Shown here: piece after piece, positions 7,073-15,521 of the stretch
Position numbering within the stretch: the first letter of the stretch is position 1
Layout of the letters: every line of letters begins with the position of its first letter
NCBI GenBank assembly: GCA_964464465.1
Contig: CAYXGF010000004.1
Span: 5,344-69,343 of the forward strand
Direction of reading: 5' to 3'
Source of the DNA: UBA940 sp964464465
GTDB lineage: Bacteria; Bacteroidota; Bacteroidia; Bacteroidales; Rikenellaceae
Length of the DNA: 64,000 nucleotides
Position numbers and translations under genes: made by a program
Notes under the pieces: model-generated
Told to the model about the DNA's origin: nothing
Database searches by the model: none
Seen by the model: the letters and a program-made list of their open reading frames with translations, nothing else

Positions 7073-8899
7073 ATGAATACATATTTCAGACTTCTCGGGT
7101 TTGCCAAACCATTCGAGAAATACGCCATTCCATACTTTTTCTACACGCTGATATACTCGGTCTTCAACCTGATGAACTTCATGCTCATCATGCCGATTCT
7201 CAATGTGCTGTTCGACCCTGAGGGCGGAATACGGGAGGTGACCTCCGCGCCGGCGTTCGAGCTGTCGCAAAAATTCATGGGCGAATACCTGAACTACATG
7301 CTTTTCAGAGTCTTCGGAACCGACTACGACATAACGCAGGTGCTCATTCTTCTGGCCGTGGTGCTCATACTGTGCTCGCTCACCAGCAACCTGTGCCGGT
7401 ACATGGGACAGTGGACGATAGAGAAACTGAGAATCAACTCGATGAAAAACCTCCGCAACAGGGTCTTCGACAATGTGATGGACCTGCATGTCGGCTTTTT
7501 CAGCAACGAGCGCAAGGGGGACATAATGTCCAAGATAACCTCCGACGTGCAGGTGGTGCAGTACTGCATCACCAACACTCTCCAAGTGGCTTTCCGGGAA
7601 CCGTTCCTCATCATGACATACCTGTTCGGAATGATTAAGATTTCGTGGCAGCTGACCGTATTCTCCGCTCTGTATCTGCCGGTGGTGGGACTCGTCATCG
7701 GCGTGGTGGTGGGACGACTGCGCAAACCCGCGCGCAACTCGCAGGAGAATTTCGGCCGTATAGTATCTCTGCTCGACGAGTCGCTGGCCGGAGTGAAGGT
7801 AATAAAGGGATACAACGACACCGGATACATAAAAGCCAAGTTCAACGCCCTCAACGACCGGTTCTCCTCGCTGCTGCGATACATGGCGCGCCGCCAGCAG
7901 CTCGCCTCCCCGATGAGCGAGTTTCTGGGAATCACAGCAGCATCGGGACTCCTCATATTCGGCGGGGTCCTCGTGTCGGCCGGCACGCTCGACGCGGCGG
8001 GATTCATAGCCTATATAGCCATATTCACACAAATCACACGGCCGATTCGTTCGTTCGCCGACTCGTTCGCAAACATCAACCAGGGCATCGCAGCCGGCGA
8101 ACGCATATTCTCGCTGCTCGACACCAGGAGCGAAATCACGGACAAGCCCGGCGCCGTGCGGCTCGATGAATTCAAAGAGGGAATCGAGTTCCGCAACGTG
8201 CGCTTCTCCTACGAGAACAAGGAGGTCATCTGCGGAGTCAGCTTCAAGGTCAACAAGGGCGAGACGGTGGCCTTGGTCGGTCCTTCGGGAGGCGGCAAGA
8301 CGACTCTTTCGGACCTCATACCCCGTTTCTACGAGGCATCCGCCGGCGACATCCTCATCGACGGACGGAGCATCCGGGACTACGACATGGAATCGCTCCG
8401 CTCGCATATGGGAATCGTGTCGCAGGATACAGTCTTGTTCAACGACACAATCGAGAACAACATTCGCATGGGCCGACGCGGAGCGGATTTCTCCGACATA
8501 CGGCAGGCGGCGATAGTGGCCAACGCCGACGGCTTCATCTCCGAGATGGAGGAGGGATACCAGACCAATATAGGAGACCGCGGCGTAAAACTCTCCGGAG
8601 GACAGCGGCAGAGACTGAGCATTGCCCGCGCCGTACTCAAAAACCCGGACATACTGATTCTCGACGAAGCCACCTCGGCGCTTGACACGGAGAGCGAAAA
8701 ACTCGTTCAGGACGCCCTCAACTCGCTGCTCGAAGGCCGCACATCGATAGTCATCGCACACCGTCTGAGCACTATCCACAACGCCGACCGCATCATAGTG
8801 GTCGACCACGGACACATCGCCGAGCAGGGAACTCACGACGAACTGATGGCCAAATGCGGAATATACTCGCGGCTTATCGAGATGCAGCAACTCGCCTGA
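7073..8899 (+). CDS. ABC exporter, MsbA-like (permease-ATPase fusion)
   Basis: This encodes 608 residues from ATG 7073 (MNTYFRLLGF); the frame is open upstream through the promoter, which rules out the longer start. An N-terminal transmembrane domain of about six helices (residues 15-310) is followed by a nucleotide-binding domain with Walker A GPSGGGKTT, signature LSGGQRQR, Walker B ILILDEAT and the H-loop IAHRLST. This half-transporter layout fits MsbA, which flips lipid A-core across the inner membrane as a homodimer; related drug and lipid exporters share it. lpxD lies downstream, consistent with an envelope role. A YkuD_2 gene starts 12 bases after the stop. Confidence 0.85.
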   Translation: MNTYFRLLGFAKPFEKYAIPYFFYTLIYSVFNLMNFMLIMPILNVLFDPEGGIREVTSAPAFELSQKFMGEYLNYMLFRVFGTDYDITQVLILLAVVLILCSLTSNLCRYMGQWTIEKLRINSMKNLRNRVFDNVMDLHVGFFSNERKGDIMSKITSDVQVVQYCITNTLQVAFREPFLIMTYLFGMIKISWQLTVFSALYLPVVGLVIGVVVGRLRKPARNSQENFGRIVSLLDESLAGVKVIKGYNDTGYIKAKFNALNDRFSSLLRYMARRQQLASPMSEFLGITAASGLLIFGGVLVSAGTLDAAGFIAYIAIFTQITRPIRSFADSFANINQGIAAGERIFSLLDTRSEITDKPGAVRLDEFKEGIEFRNVRFSYENKEVICGVSFKVNKGETVALVGPSGGGKTTLSDLIPRFYEASAGDILIDGRSIRDYDMESLRSHMGIVSQDTVLFNDTIENNIRMGRRGADFSDIRQAAIVANADGFISEMEEGYQTNIGDRGVKLSGGQRQRLSIARAVLKNPDILILDEATSALDTESEKLVQDALNSLLEGRTSIVIAHRLSTIHNADRIIVVDHGHIAEQGTHDELMAKCGIYSRLIEMQQLA

Positions 8900-8911
8900 C
8901 GCACTTCCGCC

Positions 8912-9535
8912 ATGATAAATCCCCTCACCGCCCCGCCGCTCCGGAAGCTGGCATACCGCTGTATGCTCGCCGCTGCCGGCATCGCCGCCGCGGTGCGCAG
9001 AAAACCTGCGGCAGACCGCGCCCGGTTCAAAGCCAAAGCCGCAGAGGCCGCCGCGCTGTGCCGCGAAAAAGGAGTCGACATATCATTCTGCATTCTGGCG
9101 GACATGTCCCTGCACTCCGGCGTAAAGCGGCTCGCCGTATGGGACCTGCGTGAAAGCCGCATCATTCTCAGAGGCCTTGTCTCCCACGGAAGCGGCAGTG
9201 AGCAGACCCGCGGACTGGACACCACAAAAGAGTCGGCGCACTTCTCCGACACACCCGGCTCGCTGCTCTCCTGCAATGGAGTATTCCTTGTCACCGAAAA
9301 ATACACGGGCAAATACGGGGTATCCTTCCGGCTCGACGGGCTAAGCCCCACAAACGCCAATGCAAGGCCGAGAGCAATCGTCCTGCACGCCTACCGCTGC
9401 ATTCCCGACTTCGAGATATTTCCGCTCGGGACGGCCGAGAGCGCCGGATGTCCGGCCGTATCAGTACGAACGATGCGGAAAATAGTCCGGCTTGCCGACA
9501 GAGGCAGAGCAGCATTGTACATATACGGAGAGTGA
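8912..9535 (+). CDS. L,D-transpeptidase-like protein (YkuD_2 family)
   Basis: This encodes 207 residues. A hydrophobic, signal-like segment occupies residues 12-28. The rest matches the murein L,D-transpeptidase catalytic-domain family: SHGSGS (91-96), CNGVFLVTEKYTGKYGVSFRLDGL (begins 121), a histidine in AIVLHA (H159) and the nucleophile region AGCPAVS (Cys180). These enzymes act on peptidoglycan stem peptides in the periplasm, and the family is widespread in Bacteroidetes, where the substrate is largely untested. The segment around the Cys reads GTAESAGCP, a variant of the more usual GRSxGCP. It is probably co-transcribed with the exporter upstream. Confidence 0.82.
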   Translation: MINPLTAPPLRKLAYRCMLAAAGIAAAVRRKPAADRARFKAKAAEAAALCREKGVDISFCILADMSLHSGVKRLAVWDLRESRIILRGLVSHGSGSEQTRGLDTTKESAHFSDTPGSLLSCNGVFLVTEKYTGKYGVSFRLDGLSPTNANARPRAIVLHAYRCIPDFEIFPLGTAESAGCPAVSVRTMRKIVRLADRGRAALYIYGE

Positions 9536-9636
9536 CATGTCAGGGGCACAACCGACATGGCCGGGGCATAATAAACGGAATAATGGTGCCGGTACGGATT
9601 TTTTTCTTAACTTAGTCCCGTAAACTTTCGACTAAC

Positions 9637-10122
9637 ATGCACACGACAGCACTATTCGCGGGTTCTTTCGACCCTTTCAGCACCGGCCACCGGGCTGTCG
9701 CAGAGCAGGCTCTGCGCTTGTTCGACAATCTGGTCATCGCCGTGGGACACAACAGGGAGAAACACGGCCTGCTGCCTGTCGGCTCCCGTGTGGAGCTGAT
9801 AAAAGAGGCCTGCCGCGACCTGGGGCCGCGAGTGAAGGTGTGCGCCTACGAGGGGCTTACGGGAGATTTCTGCCGCGAGAACGGCATAAAAATCATAGTG
9901 CGCGGAGTAAGGGGCGGTGCCGATTTCGAATTCGAGCACGGCATGCAGATGATAAACAGCACTCTGTATCCCGAAATCACGACCGTATTTCTCTGCACGC
10001 CGCCGCAGTACGCCGCCGTATCGTCGAGCGTCATTCGTGAGATACTCAGTTTCGGCGGCGACGCCTCGCCTTTCATACCAGGCGGAATCGACATCGGCAA
10101 ATATCTGAAAAGCAAACCATAA
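9637..10122 (+). CDS. coaD: Phosphopantetheine adenylyltransferase
   Basis: This 161-residue protein is of typical CoaD length. It transfers AMP from ATP to 4'-phosphopantetheine, the penultimate step of coenzyme A synthesis, in the cytoplasm. The nucleotidyltransferase signature GSFDPFSTGH (residues 9-18) holds the catalytic histidine (H18), IIVRGVRGGADFEFE (86-100) binds substrate, and SSSVIREI (129-136) replaces the usual ISSTLVRE. It lies 101 bases after the YkuD_2 gene and 15 bases before lpxD. Confidence 0.95.
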   Translation: MHTTALFAGSFDPFSTGHRAVAEQALRLFDNLVIAVGHNREKHGLLPVGSRVELIKEACRDLGPRVKVCAYEGLTGDFCRENGIKIIVRGVRGGADFEFEHGMQMINSTLYPEITTVFLCTPPQYAAVSSSVIREILSFGGDASPFIPGGIDIGKYLKSKP

Positions 10123-10137
10123 TCAAACATCATAATC

Positions 10138-11166
10138 ATGGAATTCACAGCCGAAACAATAGCGGAGTTTCTGGGCGGAACGGTGGACGGCAATCCGCAG
10201 GCCGCAGTAGGCACTTTCGCAAAAATCGAGGAGGGAACCCCCGGAGCCCTCTCTTTTCTGGCAAATCCGAAATACGAACACTACATATACGACACTCTGT
10301 CCACCATCGTTGTGGTAAGCGACAGGTTCACCGCCGCACAGCCGGTGGCGGCGACGCTTATCCGCGTCGCGGACCCGTATGCCAGCTTCGCCCGTCTGCT
10401 CGAACTCTACGCCGCGAGCTTCCCGCGCCGCGAGGGCATCAGCGACAAGGCCTCGATAGATTCCAGCGCACAAATCGGCCAGAGATGCTACGCCGGCGAT
10501 TTCGCCGTGATAGACAGAGGCGCCCGAATCGGCTCGGGAGTGCAGATTTTCCCGCACGCATACATAGGGGAGAATGTCGAGATAGGCGACAACGTGACCA
10601 TAAATTCCGGAGTCAAGATATACTCCGGCTGCAAGATAGGCAACAACGTCATTCTGCATGCCGGATGCGTGATAGGCGCCGACGGATTCGGATTCGCCCC
10701 CGACGGCAAAGGCGGATACTCCAAGATTCCGCAGATAGGCAACGTCATAATCGAGGACGATGTAGAGGTAGGCGCCAATACATGTATCGACAGAGCCACG
10801 ATGGGCAGCACCCGCATATGCCGCGGGGTGAAGCTCGACAACCTGATTCAGATAGGTCACAACGTCGTGGTGGGCGAAAACACCGTGGCAGCGTCGCAGG
10901 TCGGCGTGGCCGGCTCCACGAAGATTGGCAGCCGCTGCATGCTCGGCGGACAGGTCGGCGTGGCAGGTCACATCGCAATAGGCGACAATGTGCAGATAGG
11001 CTCCAAGAGCGGAATATCCAACAACGTGCCGGACGGCGTGACCATGATGGGCTATCCGGCAATGCCGGGAATGTCGTTCCACCGCTCGAACGCGGTGTAC
11101 CGCAATCTTCCCGAGCTGGCCCGCCGCGTGGCAGCTCTCGAAAAACTCATGGACAAGGAAAAATAA
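10138..11166 (+). CDS. lpxD: UDP-3-O-acyl-glucosamine N-acyltransferase
   Basis: This encodes 342 residues. LpxD adds the second hydroxyacyl chain to UDP-3-O-acylglucosamine in lipid A synthesis. The N-terminal 100 residues form the substrate-binding domain (LSFLANPKYEHYIYDT) and residues 105-310 are left-handed beta-helix hexapeptide repeats (IGDNVTINSGVKIYSGCKIGNN type), with the catalytic-loop histidine in NNVILHAGCVIGADGFGF. A short C-terminal helix (LARRVAALEKLMDKEK) completes the family pattern. It overlaps ruvC by one base (TAATG), showing translational coupling. It is separated from lpxC/lpxA, which are not in this window. Confidence 0.95.
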   Translation: MEFTAETIAEFLGGTVDGNPQAAVGTFAKIEEGTPGALSFLANPKYEHYIYDTLSTIVVVSDRFTAAQPVAATLIRVADPYASFARLLELYAASFPRREGISDKASIDSSAQIGQRCYAGDFAVIDRGARIGSGVQIFPHAYIGENVEIGDNVTINSGVKIYSGCKIGNNVILHAGCVIGADGFGFAPDGKGGYSKIPQIGNVIIEDDVEVGANTCIDRATMGSTRICRGVKLDNLIQIGHNVVVGENTVAASQVGVAGSTKIGSRCMLGGQVGVAGHIAIGDNVQIGSKSGISNNVPDGVTMMGYPAMPGMSFHRSNAVYRNLPELARRVAALEKLMDKEK

Positions 11167-11762
11167 TGGCCTGCACGCAGAACCGGAAAGTCATAATGGG
11201 CATCGACCCGGGCACAAACCGCATGGGATACGGGATTCTTGTCGTCTCGGCAGGCAGACTGACCGCCGAAACGCTGGGAGACATAGACCTGCACCGCATG
11301 ACGGACCCGTATGCCAAACTGGGATACATCTTTCGGCGTGTCAGGGAGCTGATTCTCCACTACGACCCAGATGAAGTGGCGCTCGAATCGCCTTTCTTCG
11401 GGGAGAACGTGCAGAGCATGCTCAAACTCGGCAGGGCGCAGGGCGTAGCCATGGCCGCCGCGCTGAGCTGCGACAAACAGGTATTCGAATACGCCCCCAG
11501 GCGCATCAAACAGTCCATAACCGGACAGGGAAGCGCGTCGAAGACACAGGTGGCGGAGCTTCTGAAAAAAATTCTGGGAATAGAGTACGACCCACGGCGG
11601 CTCGACGCGACGGACGGTCTGGCCGTAGCACTGTGTCACCATTTCGTCACGAGCTCCCGCATCGACACTCCGGCGCCGAAAAAACTCAGACGGCACGCTT
11701 CGTGCTCCTCCTGGGAAACATTTCTGAAAAACAACCCTCAGAGAGTAATAAAAACCAAATAA
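11166..11762 (+). CDS. ruvC: Holliday junction resolvase RuvC
   Basis: This encodes 198 residues from the ATG at 11166 that overlaps the lpxD stop; the frame is open far upstream inside lpxD, but the RuvC fold begins at KVIMGIDPGTNRMGYG. RuvC is the dimeric nuclease that cuts Holliday junctions in the RuvABC complex. The four catalytic acids are present: D14, E74 (ALESPFF), D147 and D150 (LDATDGLAVALCHH). A basic tail (PKKLRRHASC...VIKTK) may aid DNA binding. It sits 12 bases before a TlpA-like lipoprotein gene. Confidence 0.95.
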   Translation: MACTQNRKVIMGIDPGTNRMGYGILVVSAGRLTAETLGDIDLHRMTDPYAKLGYIFRRVRELILHYDPDEVALESPFFGENVQSMLKLGRAQGVAMAAALSCDKQVFEYAPRRIKQSITGQGSASKTQVAELLKKILGIEYDPRRLDATDGLAVALCHHFVTSSRIDTPAPKKLRRHASCSSWETFLKNNPQRVIKTK

Positions 11763-11774
11763 CAGACTACGATT

Positions 11775-12794
11775 ATGAAAAAAATTCTGTCAGCCGCCAT
11801 CCTTGGGGCCATTCTGTGCGGATGCGCCAAGGAAGGCATCCGCTACCGTGTCAAGGGTACAGTTCCCAATCTGTCGGGCGAAATATCCCTCGTAACCAAC
11901 GACACAGTTCTCGGCACGCAGACCGTCAAGGACGGCAAGGTGAACTTTTCCGGAACGATAGACACTCCGCAGCTCGCGTTCCTGCAAGACAGCGAGGGTG
12001 AGTACGTGGCATCCATGTTCCTTGAAAACGGAACCGTCATCCTCTCCGACACCGAACCGGTGGGCACACCCTCCAACGACGCATCGAAGCGCTACATGAC
12101 GCAAATCGGAGAACTCGTGAACAAATTCTACGACAGACAGACCACCGACCGCGAGCGCATAGAGCTGCAAAAGAGGGAGGCCTTTCTGATGGACTCCACC
12201 ATAGGGGCCAATCTGGACAATATATTCGGCGTGGTGATGTTCGTTCAGGCCGCCTCGACGAACATGACGGCGCAGCAGGCTCAGGCCACCCTGCTGCGTT
12301 TCCCCGAACCGATGAGCTCGCACCCGTATCTCGAACAGATAAGGGAGTTTCTGGAAATCCGCATGCTCACCGAGCCCGGACACCCCTTCACCGACATCAC
12401 GCTCGAAGATGCGCAGGGCAATCCCGTATCGCTGTCCGAGGTAGTGAAAAACAACGAATACACGCTGCTCGACTTCTGGGCCTCGTGGTGCGGCCCCTGC
12501 ATGGGGGAGATGCCCAACCTCAAAGCCGCCAAAGAGAAATACGCCGGAAAAGGATTCGAGATATACGGCGTCTCGCTGGACGAGAACAGGGAGAACTGGA
12601 CAGGCACGATAAAGGACCGCGGCATGAACTGGATTAACGTATGCTCGTTCGAAGGCTGGCTGACTCCCGCCCTGAAAGAGTACCACGTACAGAGTATCCC
12701 CGCATCGTGGCTCATCGCAAGGGACGGCACAATCGTAGCGCGCAATCTGCGCGGCGAGGAGCTCGAAAACCGCCTGTCGGAACTTCTGAAATAG
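11775..12794 (+). CDS. DUF4369-thioredoxin lipoprotein (TlpA-like)
   Basis: This encodes 339 residues. A lipoprotein signal ends at Cys17 (LCGC). Residues 20-120 are a DUF4369-type beta domain (YRVKGTVPNLSGEISLV...), followed by a helical linker and a TlpA/AhpC-TSA thioredoxin domain from about residue 200 with the redox motif WASWCGPCMGEMP. Such proteins are predicted periplasmic disulfide reductases or isomerases tethered to a membrane in Bacteroidetes. The gene directly downstream repeats the first two parts without the thioredoxin, so the pair probably arose by duplication. Confidence 0.88.
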   Translation: MKKILSAAILGAILCGCAKEGIRYRVKGTVPNLSGEISLVTNDTVLGTQTVKDGKVNFSGTIDTPQLAFLQDSEGEYVASMFLENGTVILSDTEPVGTPSNDASKRYMTQIGELVNKFYDRQTTDRERIELQKREAFLMDSTIGANLDNIFGVVMFVQAASTNMTAQQAQATLLRFPEPMSSHPYLEQIREFLEIRMLTEPGHPFTDITLEDAQGNPVSLSEVVKNNEYTLLDFWASWCGPCMGEMPNLKAAKEKYAGKGFEIYGVSLDENRENWTGTIKDRGMNWINVCSFEGWLTPALKEYHVQSIPASWLIARDGTIVARNLRGEELENRLSELLK

Positions 12795-12809
12795 AAAAGG
12801 CAGCGGACC

Positions 12810-13439
12810 ATGAGACGATTTTTCGCATACATGACGCTTGTGTGCATCCTCTGCGGATGCCACAGGGGCGGCGTACGCTTTGGCATCGAGTGCACGGGGC
12901 TCTCTCCCGAACAGCTGTACTACATGACACCTAACAACGACAACGGGCGCTACTTCCTTAAAGGCAATGCCGACAAAAACGGGCGCCTGCGTTTCAGAGG
13001 CATATTGGAGCAGCCGCTCTATGTCGACATATGCGACGGACTGGGCGCCAGGGTAGCGTCGCTGTTCGTCGAGCAGGGCGACATCCGCGTCGCACAGCAG
13101 GAGGGCATGATGGTCGCAAGCGGCACGCCATCCAACGACGCATATCTGGAATACCAAACGGCGACCGACAGTCTGCTTGCCAGCTACATGTCGCTGCGCG
13201 AACCCGGCGACAGCATCATTCAGGTCTACGAAAACCGGCTCGACAGCATGGGCACGGCGCTGTGGCAGAACAACACGGACAAGATTCTGGGAGTATATCT
13301 GTTCACAACCGAGCAAATAGACGCGCTGTCCGCAGAGCAAATAGCGGAATGGGCAGACCGCTTCACCCCCGAAATGCGCCTGCATCCATACATGGAGGCC
13401 GTAAACCGGAAACTGCAAGAGGAACAGAGGGAAGAATAG
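12810..13439 (+). CDS. DUF4369-like lipoprotein lacking the thioredoxin domain
   Basis: This encodes 209 residues with the same layout as the N-terminal half of its neighbour: lipoprotein signal ending at Cys17 (LCGC), a beta domain and a helical linker. The phrase VASLFVEQGDI...SGTPSNDAYLEYQT parallels VASMFLENGTV...GTPSNDASKRYMTQ upstream. It stops at LQEEQREE, where the other protein continues into thioredoxin, and it has no CxxC. The stop is followed by a strong terminator, so this looks like a settled short form rather than a recent frameshift. A binding or partner role for the longer paralogue is conceivable but unproven. Confidence 0.75.
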   Translation: MRRFFAYMTLVCILCGCHRGGVRFGIECTGLSPEQLYYMTPNNDNGRYFLKGNADKNGRLRFRGILEQPLYVDICDGLGARVASLFVEQGDIRVAQQEGMMVASGTPSNDAYLEYQTATDSLLASYMSLREPGDSIIQVYENRLDSMGTALWQNNTDKILGVYLFTTEQIDALSAEQIAEWADRFTPEMRLHPYMEAVNRKLQEEQREE

Positions 13440-13466
13440 TCCGGTACAGCTCTGAAAACAAAAGAC

Positions 13467-13496
13467 CCACAGCAGAATATCCTGCTGTGGCTTTTT
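13467..13496 (+). terminator. Terminator after the DUF4369 pair
   Basis: The 9-bp stem CCACAGCAG / CTGCTGTGG has a 6-base loop and is followed by CTTTTTG. It ends the lpxD-ruvC-tlpA unit. Confidence 0.88.
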
Positions 13497-13637
13497 GTAT
13501 GCCGAGGCCGGATTCCGCCCGTATCGGCATTGCCGGAAGCAGGTCCCCTAAGCATAAAAATCAAAGTTTGCGAAAAAAAATCCGCAAAAAAGTATGTAAT
13601 TAAAATATTGTTCGTATATTTGTGACCGCAAACGCAG

Positions 13638-13711
13638 GGCTCCGTAGCTTAACTGAATAGAGCACTTGACTACGGATCAAGAGGTTACAGGTTTGAATCC
13701 TGTCGGAGTCA
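13638..13711 (+). tRNA. tRNA-Arg (anticodon ACG)
   Basis: This 74-base cloverleaf has an acceptor stem GGCTCCG/CGGAGTC with discriminator A13711, a D-stem GCTT/GAGC, an anticodon stem CTTGA/TCAAG around the loop CTACGGA (anticodon ACG, read as ICG for CGN Arg codons), a 5-base variable region and a T-stem ACAGG/CCTGT with loop TTTGAAT. No CCA is encoded. It stands alone with its own terminator immediately after it. Confidence 0.95.
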
Positions 13712-13715
13712 CAAG

Positions 13716-13748
13716 AAAAAAGGCTTACACTGAGTGTAAGCCTTTTTT
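13716..13748. terminator. Bidirectional terminator after tRNA-Arg
   Basis: The stem GGCTTACAC / GTGTAAGCC with a 3-base loop is flanked by A6 on the left and T6 on the right, so it works for the tRNA (+) and for the convergent lipoprotein gene (-). Confidence 0.92.
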
Positions 13749-13772
13749 CGTATCCGGTCCCCGCCGTGCGGT

Positions 13773-14594
13773 TCAATACATCCTCCGACCGTATATCCAC
13801 TCGTCCGTGATGCCTCCATATGTTATCGCTATACGGTCCAGGGCGGAGAGCTTCGCCACGACACTCTCACTCGCGGAGTCTTCAAGCCGGGCGTCTATGG
13901 TCATGTCGCCATTGAAAAATATGTACCTGCCGCTGTCCACCTGCCGCAGAAAACCTGGAACGGCATAGCACATGGCAATCCTTGTTCCGACTATATTTTC
14001 CAAATTTCCGGAGCCTGAGATGTCGAGCAGGAACGGACAGCTGACATTCAGTTCGTTGGCACGATAGGAGACTGTCAGATCCGCCGAGCCGACGAACTGA
14101 TTGTTGAAACGGCCCTGCGCGATGCCGACAGAAACGGCATTCTCGCCGCCGTATCTCACATGGCAGCTGTCCCGGACGATATACAGGCCGTCGATATTGC
14201 AGTATACGTTCCAGTCGGCATTCCTGTCGGACAAGACCCTTCCGCCTGTCTCCACAATCAGCATCTGCTCCCGGTTGCTGATTCTCCACACGCCGTCGGA
14301 ACATGTCACCACGCAATCGTAAAAATAGCGCCTTATCATCGAAGCGGAGTCCTGCGGAGCCGCCCTAAGACACTTGTCGAGCGTAAGCACCTGTGTCATC
14401 AGTTTCTCGACGGAGAGAAAAGAGCTGAACGTGTAATCGAAAATCAGTTTTCCGGTCAGTGTCCTGGGAGGCTCCTGCGAATGTTCGTAAGAGCCGTAAT
14501 AGGGCTGCTCGGCATCGCCGTAATATCCATATTCGCCGCGCGAGCACGAGAGAGCCGCCGGCAGCAATACGAGAAGCATAAGAATCTTTTTCAT
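13773..14594 (-). CDS. Unknown lipoprotein, 273 residues
   Basis: Translation starts at ATG 14594, where a lipoprotein signal begins (MKKILMLLVLLPAALSC, Cys17); the frame upstream of it overlaps the previous gene. The mature protein begins with a Gly/Tyr-rich stretch (RGEYGYYGDAEQPYYGSY) and continues as a mixed alpha/beta domain that includes a C-terminal half dense in short beta strands (VSVGIAQGRFNNQFVGSADLTVSYR...), which suggests a beta-helical or adhesin-like surface. I do not recognise the family. It lies 14 bases after a beta-barrel gene on the same strand and shares its promoter, so the two may form a barrel plus surface-lipoprotein pair. Confidence 0.72.
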   Translation of the reverse strand: MKKILMLLVLLPAALSCSRGEYGYYGDAEQPYYGSYEHSQEPPRTLTGKLIFDYTFSSFLSVEKLMTQVLTLDKCLRAAPQDSASMIRRYFYDCVVTCSDGVWRISNREQMLIVETGGRVLSDRNADWNVYCNIDGLYIVRDSCHVRYGGENAVSVGIAQGRFNNQFVGSADLTVSYRANELNVSCPFLLDISGSGNLENIVGTRIAMCYAVPGFLRQVDSGRYIFFNGDMTIDARLEDSASESVVAKLSALDRIAITYGGITDEWIYGRRMY

Positions 14595-14608
14595 GACTTC
14601 ACAACGCT

Positions 14609-15259
14609 TTAAAATCTGTAACCTATCGCAAACTTGACGAATCCGGCGGTATAGAGACCGAACTCGGCGCTCCCGAACAGACGGCCGCCCGCCGAAATGC
14701 CCAGAAACGTGACATCCCATGCGGTAAAGTTCTCCATCCGTTTCCTCCTCGTACCGAAGTCGCTCACAACGGCTCCGCAGTATCCCAGTCCTAAGGATGA
14801 GTACATGCGCACGTACTTGCGGTTGAGATAGCTGAACCGCAGCGTAGGAATCACCGACACATAGTCGCGGTGCATCGTACCCACTTTCCGGCGGGTCAGC
14901 GTCTCGTATTTGTGCCTGTTGACATTATGATACGAGAGCGTGGCTCCCACATGGAACCATTTGCACACCGAGTAAAAATAGCCGGCCGAGAAGGCCCACG
15001 TGGAACGCAGCCCGTCCATGTAATAACGGCTCTGCTCTATGACCTGCCCCGGATTGTCGCCGGAAATATTGTTATTTCCATACGTTAGATAATAATAGTC
15101 CGAATAATAGGTCCCGGACATGTCGCATACGTTGTCCCCGTCCGAGGGCAGGAACCCGACGCCGACTCTCACTTCGTGCCTCAGCGGAGCGTTCTCCTGG
15201 GCCATCGCCCCAGCCGAACACAGCGTCAAAGCCAATACTATCGATAAAAATCTTCTCAT
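14609..15259 (-). CDS. Outer-membrane beta-barrel protein, 216 residues
   Basis: The first 21 residues are a signal peptide (MRRFLSIVLALTLCSAGAMAQ). The mature part is rich in Tyr/Phe/Gly and alternating strands (WAFSAGYFYSVCKWFHVGATLSYHNV, YVRMYSSLGLGYCGA) and ends in FAIGYRF with a terminal Phe, as expected for an outer-membrane barrel. An early loop carries repeated tyrosines (YYSDYYYLTYGNNN). No specific function can be assigned. The gene has a good promoter at 15291-15322 and is followed after 14 bases by a lipoprotein gene. Confidence 0.75.
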   Translation of the reverse strand: MRRFLSIVLALTLCSAGAMAQENAPLRHEVRVGVGFLPSDGDNVCDMSGTYYSDYYYLTYGNNNISGDNPGQVIEQSRYYMDGLRSTWAFSAGYFYSVCKWFHVGATLSYHNVNRHKYETLTRRKVGTMHRDYVSVIPTLRFSYLNRKYVRMYSSLGLGYCGAVVSDFGTRRKRMENFTAWDVTFLGISAGGRLFGSAEFGLYTAGFVKFAIGYRF

Positions 15260-15290
15260 CGCACCCGACGTTCTTAACGGTTTATATCTA

Positions 15291-15322
15291 CAAATCTAAG
15301 AAATAATATCCGGCAATGCAAA
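15291..15322 (-). promoter_or_regulatory. Promoter of the barrel/lipoprotein pair
   Basis: On the minus strand, TAGATTTG (complement of 15291-15298) lies 20 bases after TTTG (complement of 15319-15322). Confidence 0.75.
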
Positions 15323-15457
15323 CCGCGCGGCCCACGCCCGCGCTTTCAGGCATACACTGACGGCCCCGCAGCCGCAGTATTCCCTGCCCGGAAACAGACA
15401 TTCTCCCTGCGCGCGAAATTTTTGAAGCCCCCGGCACAATTACGGATTCCATGCCGA

Positions 15458-15488
15458 TTGTCATAACGCAATTATTTTTGTACCTTTG
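15458..15488 (+). promoter_or_regulatory. ffh promoter
   Basis: TTG (15458-15460), a 20-base spacer and TACCTTTG (15481-15488) lie 34 bases upstream of the ffh start. Confidence 0.8.
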
Positions 15489-15521
15489 CGGAATCGTAAA
15501 GCAAACATATACTCTGGATTT

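Noticed and set aside
13638..13711. tRNA-Arg as an integration site for a mobile element
   Set aside because: No integrase and no repeat of the tRNA 3' end are seen nearby; the neighbouring genes look chromosomal.
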